From: Lactifluus volemus
Lineage: Eukaryota; Basidiomycota; Agaricomycetes; Russulales; Russulaceae
Assembly: GCA_022376515.1 (NCBI GenBank)
Contig: WTXI01000016.1
Location: 248,001 to 312,000, forward strand
Length of the DNA: 64,000 nt
Reading direction: 5' to 3'
The position numbers and the translations under genes were made by a program. The notes below the pieces were generated by a model. It was not told where the DNA came from and did no database searches. It was given only the letters and a program-made list of their open reading frames with translations. Shown one piece after another: positions 20,816-32,236 of this stretch. Position 1 is the stretch's first letter, and every line of letters starts with the position of its first letter.

Positions 20816-23230
20816 ATGAGTTTCCCCCACTCTCATCACTATCCACAAAACGATGGCCATGGTACGGTTACCATTAACTTCTCCATAGTTCATACTCTGA
20901 TAGTGTGGCGCAGACACACAACATGGCTCTCGCCGTGGGGCTTCAGAGCGTCAGCATACCTTTGAGCAGTTCAAGGCGGCAGTGGCATGCAGAGCAACCC
21001 TGGCAGCGCCCTGTCATATACTTCTGGTCACGGTCAGACTTCATATCAGAAACGGGAAGAGACCCAGCAGACCAAGTATGGCTATCACAATGAAGGCGAG
21101 ATGTGTTCAGAATAACTGCTACTGACCGAGATACTCATGGTGCCACTCAGACCCAGTCCAGATAATGACCCCGCCGCCGGCGTACTCGCAAGCCACACAG
21201 CCGGACCTCAAAGGAGGACAATCCGTCTCTATCAGGCCGCATGGAAGTTCTTCTTCCTCAATCGATTCAACTCCACCTATAGGCCAATATAATGTCCCAG
21301 GCGATCTGTTTTCTGGTCAAGACTCACGACAACACACAGAAGCCCCCAGTACTTGCCACGCCTTCACAGAGGGGATCTGTCGAACGACCCGATAACCCCC
21401 AGATTCGTACATCCTTTTCCGGTCAAGTAGAAGCACGCTACCCACACCCACACTACTCACCTCCTCATGCCCTATCCACGCTCCCCCAACGTCATGATCC
21501 AGCTTCGGCCCAATATCAGGATACGTCTAATCCTTCTCATTCATCATATCCTCACCGCCCTCCCCCGCCTTCGCACTACTCACCTCCTCATGCCCCATCC
21601 ACGCTCCCCCAACGTCATGACCCAGCTTCGACCCAATATCAGGATACGTCTAATCCTTCTCACTCATCATATCCTCACCGCCCTCCCCCGCCTTCGCACT
21701 ACTCGCCCCCTCATGCCCCATCCACGCCCCCCAACGTCATGATCCAGCTTCGACCCAATATCAGGATACGTCTAATCCTTCTCATTCCTCATATCCTCAC
21801 CGCCCTCCCCCGCCTTCACATTACTCACCTCCTCATGCCCTATCCACGCTCCCCCAACGTCATGATCCAGCTTCGACCCAATATCAGGATACTTCAATCT
21901 TTCTCATTCCTCATATCCTCACCGCCCTCCCCCGCCTTCACACTACTCACCTCCGCGTGCCCTATCCACACTCACCGAACATCATGATCCACATTCAAGC
22001 CAATCTCAGGCTCCGTACGATCCTTCTCATTCCCCATATGAATACCCAAAATTCAAAAATGCGACCTCGCTACCTCAGCAATCTGTGCCACGCTCAGGCT
22101 ACCCTCCCCAGGCATCTCCCACACTACCTGTCGCACACGCTCCTTACACTCAACATTCAAATTCGTCTCATCATTATACAGGAACACAGCCTATACCCAA
22201 CCCCAACGCCCAACCTACAGACGAATGGGGATACGCCCGTCAGGGCGCGCCCCAGGTTCCAAGTGTGTCCCTTCCCACGTATGCATGCAGGTGTATATTT
22301 ATGGTCCCGGGGATTGACAGGCACACCAATGCGCACTTTTCAACCTCAGTCGGCAGACCATCATCACCGACAATCGCAGCCTAACACCTTGGCAATGCAG
22401 CCTGGGCTTGCGTGTGAACAGCTGGCAATGCGGGAACGTTCACAATGGCGCGAGGATGTAGGGCCCGACGATGACCAATTTCGCGCACCGTCGCGGCCGG
22501 CTGTAGGACGTCCTGGTATGTGACATATCGTACTTGACTGCACCACAACTGACTTGGGCTCGTTCTACTCCATGACAACTAGCGAGAGGCGGGAGCAACT
22601 CCGGAGGCGCATCCAGTACTGGCGCACCGTCGCACCCGGCTGTAGGACGTCCTGGTGTGTGACCTATCGTACTTGACTGCACCACAACTGACTTGGGCTC
22701 GTTCTACTCCAGGACAAGTGGTGAGAGGCGGGGGCAACTCCGGAGGTGCATCCGGAGGCGCATCCGGTACTAGCCATGGGCCGACGGTTACCAATTTGGC
22801 GCACCGTCGCGGCCGGCTGTAGGACGTCCTGGTATGTGACCTATCGTACTTGACTGCACCACAACTGACTTGGGCTCGTTCTACTCCATGACAACTAGCA
22901 AAAGGCGGGAGCAACTCCGGACGTGCATCCGGTACTACTCAGGGGTCTCAACCACAACTGCCACTGGCAAATCAAGGTTGGCCGTCTCGACATAACTCTG
23001 GTGACGGTCCCCCTCCTTCGAAATGTCCGAGGTGTGGTCTGCCTTATTTGTTGAGTCCGGACCCGGAAGTGTGGGAGGATGATACAAGACAGGGAAGAGC
23101 GACCCTGTCAGTGCCAACACCATATAGTGGTTGTCGGCCGCGCTGTGTGTGTGGCAACAGCGGGAATATTGGTGGCAGCGGTGACTTCAGCACCAGCAGC
23201 ATCCAAAGCAGATCATCACGGTTACCATAA
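20816..23230 (+). CDS. Cys-rich family copy C: Pro/Gln-rich protein with repeats, lacking the first zinc module
   Basis: The start (MSFPHSHHYPQNDGHG, exon 20816-20861) matches copies A and B. Exon 2 starts at 20913; exon 3 starts near 21164 and ends at 22262. It contains a 123-bp minisatellite encoding about 41-residue units (HYSPPHALSTLPQRHDPAS). Exon 4 is 22321-22515. Module 1 and most of module 2 are gone: the text passes from QPNTLAMQPGLACEQLAMRE straight to the RPAVGRPG tail. Three near-identical exon-intron units follow (22490-22915). The last exon, from about 22901, ends with KCPRCGLPYLLSPDPEVWED and CRPRCVCGNSGNIG, a possible C-x2-C ... C-x3-C-x-C site, and stops at 23230. Frame slips occur near 20970, 21350 and inside the third minisatellite unit, mostly in homopolymers. 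The function is unknown. Confidence 0.6.
21451..22040 (+). repeat. 123-bp coding minisatellite, about five units
   Basis: Units begin at 21451, 21574, 21697, 21819 and 21941 with CACTACTCACCTCCTCATGC or a close variant. Units 1 and 2 are 123 bp, units 3 and 4 are 122 bp, and unit 5 is diverged and partial. The 123-bp period keeps frame; the 122-bp units shift it. Confidence 0.9.
22488..22940 (+). repeat. Three tandem copies of an exon-intron unit in family copy C
   Basis: Each unit has GGCTGTAGGACGTCCTGG, a GTATGTGAC-type donor, the intron core ACTTGACTGCACCACAACTG, a CATGACAACTAG-type acceptor and an exon GGCGGGAGCAACTCCGGAGG. Unit starts lie near 22497, 22630 and 22813. The middle unit ends its intron in GACAAGTG rather than AACTAG. 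A single diverged copy of the intron is also in copy B near 17968-18027. Confidence 0.85.
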
Positions 23231-25463
23231 CCAATACTATCGCCGAACCATCAGCGGTCATCGACAATAACCTCAATCCTGGGGCCGTTGCCTGAGGCAA
23301 CGCTGTGGGTAGGGAGGCTTCCTCTATCTGGTGGATACATTATGTTCCGGTCAGTCGACAATTCCATAGCAGAAGTTTATCAGACAGACCGTTCTCACAA
23401 TATACATTGGTTTGCACATCTATGGTCACCCGTCGACCTGTCGCACTTTATGCAAGGTCGACCGGACGGGGGGCTGCCCTAAAACGTGGCTTCAACCACA
23501 TGTAATTCGTCATTGGGTCAGGGCGATGCCTTCAAGTTGTAAACCCCTGTACTTACCACTGGAACTACCGATATTCAGAGAACCATCGCACACCGACACG
23601 AGTCAAGGCATATAGCTCCATCCCGAGCCCAGAGGAGGACTCATTCCCCCTATCTCTGTGGAGACCCTCAAAAGCAAGGGACTGGAATGGAGCGGCAGTG
23701 GCGCGTTGTGGGCAAGCAAGGAGGCACTGGTAGGTTCGCGATCTTGGTCGCGCTACCCAGTATAGTACAGCCCCAAGTTTGGACATTGACAGCAAAAGCC
23801 CCCTGGACAGTTCTGCGTCTCAGATGTGGCTGGAGTTTATTGCTCTACGGTGGCCCTCCTCCGGGTGTCCGAACCTGGGCCAGCCCGAAATCTTGGTAGC
23901 GCCACCCCCCGTACCCTTATCAGCACCAGTCTTTCCCCTACTCTTATCCGTACCAGCCTTCTCACTGTTCTTCCGCTTACTGTGACGAACGTAAGTCTTC
24001 TCCTGAGCCCGCGGGTTCCCATTTCGATCAGGATGGTTCGTTACGCCCGTTCAATCGCGTTACTCAATTCTGCATTATCCTGGTTCGCCGTACCCCACTG
24101 GTGGGTTTGGGTTATACAGTATTATGGTTAACGACAGGTGGAGGAGCGTCAGTGAGTTCCTGCGAAGAAGCATATGGAGGGGGGGCGGGATAGCCTTCAA
24201 AGACATATCCATGTCGTACCAGAGAATACCTGACGCCTACATTACTGGAGACCCTTTGACGTGGCAGTGTCCACATGTTTGAAGGCGTTGCTGCAAGCGC
24301 ATTACTAGTATTACTATTAGTGTGAGTACGAGGAGGATGCATGCCTTGTGCAGATGATCTACGTGGGTACTAGAGGCGTGCAGAAGATCCCGCTCACCCA
24401 CTATAAAAGCGTGGCAAGCCCTGGGTGATCTCCGTCTGGACGCGTAACTATGATTCAGGTAGAAAGGGGAACGTAGGGCCATGTACTGCAGGTGCCTGAC
24501 TTGCAAAGGTGCTACTCATCACTGGCAGTCGAGTCTCATACTCGACAGGTTTCATTCTTTGTTCCCGACAGCAAATCTAATCGGGTGACGTTGTTGGCTG
24601 CGGTTCAGTCTTCATCTGGCGTAGCGTCCAATCGTATCAGTGACCAGCTTATCCAGGAGAGAGGATGAGGCGATGAGAACCATAGGTCCGAATTTCGGAT
24701 TGTGCCAAACGCCTTGACTCGATGAGCTGGCCCGCGGGGCTCGCTTCTAAGCACAACACGTGGTGATGTGATGTTACAACTAACATCTGTTACATTCACA
24801 TTCGCGAAGACGGCCTTCACAGAAGCGGTTTCACGGCATTGGGTGAGAACACAATCTGACACTGGCCTCATAAGAAGCAAAACTTGAAGCACAATCAAAT
24901 TTATGGAGCACGTGACCTCAACGGTCGCCAACACGTGAGGAGCTGCGTCAGCCGAGCTATCGAAGATGCTGTCACCTAATCAGGCTTAATCAGGGACGAC
25001 ATTATCGTGACACAATTACAACCAACTTAAAGTGAAGTATACAGTAGTAGATGACGGGATTGGACTCACTCAGCAGAGCAGAAGCGAGACACGCCGTCAT
25101 TCCGTCATTCCGTTTATTGGGCTGGTTAAGGGTGGCCGCTCATGCGCTCAGGGTTGAACCGAGCAAGCGTTGCGATCACATCGGCTCCGGGAAATTTTAT
25201 TGGTACTGTAGATATCATACACAAGTCATACACAAGGGAACATTCCCATAGTAAGTCCAAGGAGTGCTAGGGCAGTTGCCCTGCAGAGCCATGTCCATGA
25301 GGCCTTCAAACAGGCAGTAAGTAATAAGCGTGGGGAAGTGCTTACTGAAAGGAGCCCTGTCACCATCACCCATTTAGTCAACATGGATGACACATGCTTA
25401 TGCATATGTAAACGTTTCTCTTCACGCTGATGACCGACGCGGCCCTGTCTCACAACTGCGTTA
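23231..25463. other. Region between family copy C and the first AIFM2-like gene
   Basis: About 2.2 kb without a firmly supported gene. Two stretches look weakly coding: a Pro/Tyr-rich frame near 23895-24000 (+) and a Pro-rich frame at 24112-24342 (-) with GYPAPPPYASSQ. Neither could be joined into a gene. The rest holds stop-rich sequence. Confidence 0.35.
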
Positions 25464-25473
25464 ATATTTAAGA
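25464..25473 (+). promoter_or_regulatory. TATA-like element of AIFM2-like gene 1
   Basis: ATATTTAAGA lies 84 nt before the ATG at 25558 and is followed by GGCAACATGTCC. The same element occurs at 28406 (gene 2) and, as TACTTAAGAC, at 41151 (gene 3), at almost equal distances from the start codons. Confidence 0.6.
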
Positions 25474-25557
25474 TGGCAACATGTCCTTCTCTTCCCCAAG
25501 ACAACACAACCCTTCTCCACCCATTTTCCATTTTCCGGTGCATCTTCTCCTACCGCA

Positions 25558-26852
25558 ATGTCCAAAGGAAACCGTAAGAGCGTCGTAGTAGTTGGCGGTG
25601 GTGCAGCTGGCGCTGCCATTGCTCGCATTCTCTCCACCAAAATCAACTCTAATACAACATCCCTTACCCTCGTGACTGCTCGCCCATTTGCGGTTCACCT
25701 CCCTGCCGTCATTCGCATGACTACCACCGCCGAGGGCAAGCTCGAGGACGACATTCTCATCCCTTATGACAATCTTCTGGTCAACAACAATGGTACCATC
25801 AAGATTGGCCGTGTCACTTCTATCGAACAAGGAAAAGAGGCCCATTCTGGTGGCACTGTCGTTCTTTCTAACAATGAGCGCATTCAGTATGACATTCTCG
25901 TTCTTGCTCCTGGTTCTACTTGGCAAGGCCCTCTTGCTCTCCCCGATGACCGTGCTGCCGTCCTTGAGCACATCAAATCGTGGCGTCGCAAGTTCGAAAA
26001 TGCCAGTGGTGTTATCCTCGTTGGTGGCGGCGCAGTTGGCTGTGGTAAGCTTTGCTCCCTCATGTATCTCTTTATTAAGCTTGACACGTGTTTACCTATA
26101 GAATATGCGGGCGAGATCAAGGATTTCTTCCCAAGCAAGAAGGTCACAATTGTCCACTCGGACTCTCAGCTTCTCAACTCTGCCTACCCTGACAAGTATC
26201 GCAAGCGTGTCGAGAAGGATGTTACTTCTCGCGGCATCAACATCATCTTCGATGATTATGTAGATGACTTCGATACTGTTCCTGCGTCAACGCGTTCTAA
26301 ACGTTCGCTTGAGGGCGATCTCATAGTACGTACTTCTTGGGTTAACTTGGCTTTCGGTTTGTGACACCTCATTCTTATCTAGGTTGCGACGTTCGGTAGC
26401 CGCCCCGGAACTGGCTTTGTCAAGTCACTCGGCTCGGATGTGCTTAACTCGCGAGACCAGATTAAGATCAATGCGACGTTCCAGCTCGAGTCATTCCCCA
26501 ACATTTACGCAATTGGCGATGTGACGAATTGGACCGAGCAGAAACAAATGGCAAAGGCCCCGAAGCATGCTCAAATCGCTGCTGCGAACATTCTCGCGCA
26601 GCTGGATGGTGGAGTCGCTAACAAGAAGTATTCGGGTCACCTGAGCTTATTATCATTACCAACGGCAAGGTTGGTTGTCGTCCTTTGAATTTCAGTTTCC
26701 CTTCTCACGTATCTTTCCCTTGGCAGAAACAAGGAATTTCTTTCATGGGTATGCTCTGGGGCATTACGCTGGGCAACTGGTTCTCGAGTTCAATGAAGGG
26801 CAAAGAGCTCCTGGTCGGCATGGCGCGGAAGGGCTATGGTTTGTCCAAATAA
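25558..26852 (+). CDS. AIFM2/FSP1-like FAD-dependent NAD(P)H oxidoreductase, copy 1
   Basis: Members of this two-dinucleotide-binding-domain flavoprotein family oxidise NAD(P)H and reduce quinones; AIFM2/AMID is the animal relative. Four exons: 25558-26044, 26102-26325, 26383-26669, 26727-26852, about 374 aa. The FAD-binding motif VVVVGGGAAGAAIAR is at residues 8-22, and LVLAPGS near residue 120. The NAD(P)H-binding motif VILVGGGAVGCEYAGEIKD spans intron 1. NIYAIGDVTNW is the second FAD contact. The C-terminus carries GISFMGMLWGITLGNW, which suggests membrane association. One base is missing near 26638 (GGTCACC where gene 2 has GGTCAGCC), so the frame breaks just before exon 3 ends. Otherwise it is collinear with genes 2 and 3. 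Confidence 0.88.
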
Positions 26853-28405
26853 AATGCCAAATTGGACTGCCTTGTTGGGGTTCCTTCTTGGATTCTATGG
26901 TACTCATATATATGTAGCATAATAATAGTATTCCCTGCCTCATTTCTGTATTTGATGGTGACTGCTACTTTTTTTATGAACGAATTGCCTTCTACTAGAG
27001 TTCCGTTATTTCACGCTACGAGGGGAATGAGCCTCACTTGACGCGTTTTATCCACGTGCTGTGAACATGTGGCTGCTCAATAAGCGCTCAATGGGTCGTC
27101 TCACGTCTCAGGCTACTTCTAATGTCTCTGCCAAGCGCAAATGCCCATTATAGTCTTCAACCATTCATTCCCAGCTGTGCGCCTTAAGCATCACCTTGAA
27201 CGTCGCGTTTCTACACCCAAATTTGTGGGATAATGACAGGTAGCACGAGCAGCCCCGTGGCCAAACCAAAGGCGTCTCCTACGTCCGACAACGTCCGACA
27301 AGTTCATTCGTCAGTTTCACCTCACCAAGACAGTACCGAAATATAATGCATCACTTAGCGTAGGCGACCTTCAAAGACCCAAGAGATGACTTTTCCTTTG
27401 TCTTCACAAATTGCGACAATCATATCTTTCTTCCTCAAATTGATATTCCATTACCTCCTCCACAGCTCGGCTCGCCATACTGCCTCACGCTCGGAGGATT
27501 GTTCTGGACATAGGTAAGAAGTGACACATACTCCGACTCCGAATCATGTCTAGTGACCAGGTAAGGTCATCGCACTGTCTACTGCGCCCGCGGATTGCCA
27601 ATATCGAAGCATGGTACGAAAACCAGGATTTTGTAACATAAACTATCATCGACGTGTTGACATTGCTTGCACTTGCGTTGCTGAAGGCATCCCGAGTGGC
27701 CTGTTCATCGACCCTGCCAAGATGATGTGACGGGCTCAGAGAAATACGCAGTGTCGTCGATGGTTGGAGTTATGTAGTGAGCCTCGATGCATGGTTGCTA
27801 CAGACCAGAGCATTGGGACATTTGCGTACTCCAGGAACATGTTCCTCGCCCTCAATTCACTGCATATCCCGAGCTACCCGGATTTGACTATGCGGCAGTA
27901 CCGTATACCTACACCAAGCATCGTATTCCCGGGCTACTTTAGCCCTCCGAAAGCTGACGTAAACATTGCAAGTGCGTAGACCGGCGGTGACTTTCGAGTG
28001 CTGCCGGGTACGGTCTTCTATGACAACTGCCTCTAAAGGAGCACGAGTAGCACCTAGCCCATAAACAATCTTTAATGCTGAAGGGTAAATTGGTGCACTA
28101 TTGACGACACCCACTGCCTCAGATTTTTTGACGAAGAACGCGGTCACGTGTGAGGTGTCTCTTTTCTTTTCTCTTTCACAACACCGCATCATGACATTTC
28201 AACACCATAATGTACGTGTTGAGAGGGACCATAGTATATACATTAGAATAAATCCTGACGCGTCGTGTTTATTACGAATAAGGATAATCGCAATCGGTAG
28301 GTGCTTTGTCAAATTGATGATGCGCCGGCTGATTACGCTTCGGACTCTCTTCCGGTCAAACATTCACTTAGACTCCGTACAACTTGGAAGCCGGAAGCCG
28401 TAGCA
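26853..28405. other. Intergenic region between AIFM2-like genes 1 and 2
   Basis: No gene supported. The sequence contains a tandem ACGTCCGACA pair near 27280 and stop-rich frames. The last 100 bp are the conserved promoter of gene 2. Confidence 0.35.
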
Positions 28406-28415
28406 ATATTTAAGA
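28406..28415 (+). promoter_or_regulatory. TATA-like element of AIFM2-like gene 2
   Basis: ATATTTAAGA lies 88 nt before the ATG at 28504 and is followed within 20 nt by CAGCATGTCC, as in gene 1. Confidence 0.6.
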
Positions 28416-28503
28416 CGCACTCTCAGCAGCATGTCCTTAAGTGTGTTGAAAGCATTCTCACCTCGCCTCTCACTTTGTTACTCTTCACTTTCTTTTTTTC
28501 ACA

Positions 28504-29794
28504 ATGTCCAAGGATAACCGCAAGAGCGTCGTCGTAGTCGGTGGGGGTGCAGCCGGCGCTGCCATTACTCGGGTCCTCTCCACCAAAATCAACCCCGGCA
28601 CAACGTCCCTCACCCTGGTGACTGCCCGCACATTTTCGATCCACCTTCCTGCCGCCATCCGCATGACAACTACCGCGGAGGGAAAACTCGAGGATGACAT
28701 TCTCATCCCTTATGACAATCTTCTGGTCAACAACAATGGTACCATCAAGATCGGTCGTGTCACTTCTATCGATCAGGGCAAAGAGGCCCATTCTGGTGGC
28801 ACTGTCGTTCTTTCTACGAGAGAGCGCATTCAGTATGACATTCTCGTTCTTGCTCCTGGGTCTGAATGGGAGGGCCCGCTTTCCTTCCCCGATGATCGTG
28901 CTGCTGTCCTTGAGCACATCAAATCGTGGCGTCGCAAGTTCGAGGATGCCAGTGGTGTCATCCTCGTTGGTGGCGGTTCGGTCGGTTGTGGTACGGTTTG
29001 CTTCCTCACTTGCTGTTATCTTCCTTTAGATTGACGTGTGTTGAAGAGTATGCGGGCGAGATCAAGGATACTTTTCCGCACAAGGATGTCACAATCGTCC
29101 ACTCCGAGCCTCTTCTCCTCAACACTGCCTACCCCGACAAATACCGCAAGCGTGTCGAGAAGGATGTAACTTCTCGTGGCGTCAACATCGTCTTCAATGA
29201 CTTTGTGGATGACTTCAAGTCCACTCCTGCATCAACGCGTTCTGGGCATGAGCTGGATGGTGATCTCATCGTACGTTCCTTTTGGACCATCTCGACTCCA
29301 GGTTATTCATCCATTTATAGGTAGCCACATTTGGTAGCCGCCCCGGAACTGGCTTTGTCAAGTCACTCAGTTCGGACGTGCTCAATTCACGCGGTCAGAT
29401 CAAGATCAAGTCGACGTTCCAGCTCGAATCACATTCCAATATTTATGCGATTGGCGATGTCACAAACTTGACGGAGCAGAAGCAGGCTGCCAAGGCCCCG
29501 AAGCATGCTCAAATTGCAGCTGCGAACATTCTCTCGCAGCTGAGTGGTGAGGCTCCCAAGCAGACGTACTCGGGTCAGCCTGAGCTTATTGTCATCACCA
29601 ACGGCAAGGTTGGTGGTTATTCATTGAATTTCAGTTGTTTCTGGATCTGACGCCTCATTCTCTTACAGTATCAAGGGATTGCTTTCATCGGCTTGCTCTG
29701 GGGCATTATTCTTGGCAACTGGTTCTCAAGTTATATGAAGGGCAAAGAGCTCTTGGTGAGCATGGCACGGAAAGCCTATGGTCTCTCCAAGTAA
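28504..29794 (+). CDS. AIFM2/FSP1-like FAD-dependent NAD(P)H oxidoreductase, copy 2
   Basis: Four exons at the same codon positions as copy 1: 28504-28990, 29047-29270, 29321-29608, 29669-29794. The frame is intact throughout and gives 374 aa. Motifs: VVVVGGGAAGAAITR for FAD, VILVGGGSVGCEYAGEI for NAD(P)H, and NIYAIGDVTNL. The C-terminal hydrophobic segment is IAFIGLLWGIILGNWFSS. Exon 4 begins YQG where copies 1 and 3 have KQG. Exon sequences are very similar to copy 1, and the introns are much less so, which supports a fairly old duplication. It lies in tandem 1.65 kb downstream of copy 1. The TRxFxxHLPAAIRMTT segment near residue 40 is shared by all three copies. Confidence 0.93.
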
Positions 29795-30648
29795 AAATGG
29801 CAATCGCCACTGGTTTGGGTTCCCAGACTTTATACTGCTAATAATATATCTAGCATACTCTTGCTTATTTCTGGTCTACAGCTGTACTTCCTCCACGGTC
29901 TTCCATTGTCTTATGCCATGTTTGATGTTTTTCATGAATACATATTACATTTTGCTCCCGTCACCGCAATACAAATCCAATCTGTCCATTCAGTTATTCC
30001 ATCCTTGATAAGTGATATTAACTTCGGAGGTTTCCTGCGTGATGAATTACGGACTCCTCAGTTCCTACATCGTCTGTGTGATGTGTTGCAAACAAAATGC
30101 ATCTTGAAGTTGTTTGCAGAATGATATGGGACATTGTAAAGGACAGCGTCGTTCAATTCTACTCTTTCCGCATATCACAATGCCACATTCGGCCACGTTC
30201 CGATCTTAACGCCTCAGGCCTGAGATGTGCTTAATGGTTCCTGATTCGTAACTGCGCTGTGAAAGGTGGTGAAGCGTAGCCGCTTTCTTTCCCGGGCCCT
30301 TGCACACTCACCGAAATCACCCGTACGCACCCTAATGTACGGCAGATCGGACGAGTGACCAATCACTTGCTAGTGCGAGGGCGCCAGGTTTCAATCTCTC
30401 TATCAGCGCCTCGTCTTCAATTAGCATGAGCCCGGGCCGAGAGGACGGTAAAACTGTTCACGTTCGGACATTTTGATGTTTGACGCCAGCCGGCTCCGGT
30501 ACTGCCTGCCAGTGAGGTAAAATTACGGTCTCGAAACAAAAGAACTACTGTACCGTTAAATTGAGCGCTATTTCCAAGGGTTTGATTCCAAATTATGTGT
30601 AACTTATTACTGTATATGAACACGCGAATCTGCAGGTGTCACATTACT
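29795..30648. other. Intergenic region after AIFM2-like gene 2
   Basis: Stop-rich sequence with no gene or repeat that I recognise. The first 300 bp are AT-rich and probably hold the 3' UTR and terminator of gene 2. Confidence 0.35.
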
Positions 30649-30990
30649 ATGGAAGAACGGTCCGCTGATCGGGCAGACATTGTTGATTCCGCCCAAGCCC
30701 GAACTTTCGATGCTGTCTGGGCGTCAATTGCAATCTCCTGTACGTAGCGCTGTCCGATACGGGAGAAGGGGGCGGCGGGTCAAGAAGCACGTATTAGGCA
30801 ATACTGACCGCACGTTTTAGGACGGGACTGGAAGATGAGGAAGGAAATCAAACGTGCGGCCGAATATGACCGGATCAGAGAACGAGATTGGCACGGTGAA
30901 ATGTATATTCACGATAGGAGTTGGTTGATCCGAGTCAGTCCGCCGGCATATGCGCCTCCAAAAATCGGGGCGCTCATTTGGTTTGATTAG
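30649..30990 (+). CDS. Small hypothetical protein, two exons, uncertain
   Basis: A first exon from ATG 30649 reads MEERSADRADIVDSAQARTF and on to WASIAISC, where a GTACGT donor appears at about 30739. After an acceptor TTTTAG near 30820, a second frame reads RDWKMRKEIKRAAEYDRIRE, then WHGEMYIHDRSWLIRVS, and stops at 30990. Direct joining at these sites makes a TGA at the junction, so one site or base is wrong. The charged helical composition of the second exon supports real coding. I do not recognise a family. It stands alone between the AIFM2-like pair and the degenerate block to the right. Confidence 0.35.
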
Positions 30991-30999
30991 CCGCCCCGG

Positions 31000-32236
31000 T
31001 AAGCCTGGCAAAGGTGGGCACATCAATGATCGACTACTACATACCGATTGGTGAATCGTACCAGGTGGAGTGAAATGCGCTACAATTACGACCCTTCGAT
31101 CACATATGACAACCACCGACCTAGAGCCTTGAGTGCCAGTGCGGGTTCTGTTTCTTCCGCTGGAAAAAGGCTGGGTTTCCCGTTCACATCGAGGTGCCGA
31201 CACTCTACCAGTTGGGATCTTTCGGAAGAATATACCGTAGCTGTGCTCTCCAGATTGACGTTGGTAGTCGTGCATATAAGACTGGACAGTCAGGACAGCT
31301 CGGACAAGCGGTGGAACACTTGCGCGAAAGACCGCAAAGTTTGCCAACAGGAAGAGCCAATGCGAAACTGTCAATTTCAGTGAGTGTCTCCGTCTGATAC
31401 CTTCTCAATGTTCTACTTTTCACTGGCTCAGATGGGAATCGGACACCGAGGTGCTTTCCAAAATCGCCGGAGGCAACACGTCGAGCCGTGGTGAAGAAAT
31501 AATAGCTGGCGCGTGACATCAAATAACCTCGAGGCCCAGCACCAACCTATGGCTTTCTATGTCTTAACAAATTCCTCAGAATGCTTACTGTATTCCGGCC
31601 GCAAGGAATGCCTGGAGTCTGAAATCCAATCTTACCGTCAATGGCCATCAGTAAACCTGACAGAGACTTTTTTGGACTTGTGAGAGCTCGTACCAGCTCA
31701 TACCAGTGAAAAAGGTCAAAAAGGCCATAAGTTCAAAAGGAACCTAGATTTTACCCCAAAGTTGCATATAGCCATATTTTCACAAAGTCAATTAAGTTGA
31801 AAAAGGTTGAAAAAGTTTCTATTTTACAGCCAAATACATGTATGAGAAATATTACTTTTTTTACTGTTTTACTTTTTTACTTCTGAAAGTGAAAAGGTTA
31901 CAAAGTTTATGCACAATTGACTGATGTGATGACAATGGGCCATGCAGAATATATAGTAGGAGACAAAGACTTTGTGACAAGCAAGTAAAACTTATAGCAA
32001 AAAAGTGAATTGACAAGTACGTGAAACCAAAATGACACAGACAATTGTAAATCCAAAGGGACATGAGAAATATTATTGTACATGGCGGATAGGTCCTGGG
32101 GACTGCCTCGTTCATGCGCGAAACAGTTCACTTACGGTACGGCTCGAGAGGAATCGCGAAAGTGGACGCGGACTACGTGGGCATGAGCGTATATCAGATT
32201 TCAAGTTAAGACGCAGGTGAAAGATGTAGCCCTTCC
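31000..32236. other. Low-information region with an AT-rich element (31640-32040)
   Basis: The left part (31000-31500) has overlapping short frames without recognisable homology. From about 31640 the sequence turns AT-rich. A stretch ATCAGTAAACCTGACAGAGA ... TTTTTTGG at 31650-31680 resembles the interior of the foldback element at 36290-36330, so a diverged relative of that element is likely here. Confidence 0.4.

Noticed and set aside
23779..24131. Plus-strand Pro/Tyr-rich frame as a fourth Cys-rich family copy
   Set aside because: It has HCSSAYCDE but lacks the C-x-x-P-x-C and EYCG spacing of the family and has no start or splice pattern in common.
24112..24540. Possible Pro-rich minus-strand gene starting MSSTFASQAPAVHG near 24514
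   Set aside because: The frame meets TAG after about 24 codons, and no clean intron joins it to the GYPAPPPYASSQ frame. The evidence is composition only.
31020..31400. Coding gene between 31020 and 31400
   Set aside because: Several overlapping frames stay open, but none has a start, intron signals and motif together. The reading PTLYQLGSFGRIYRSCALQI could be chance.
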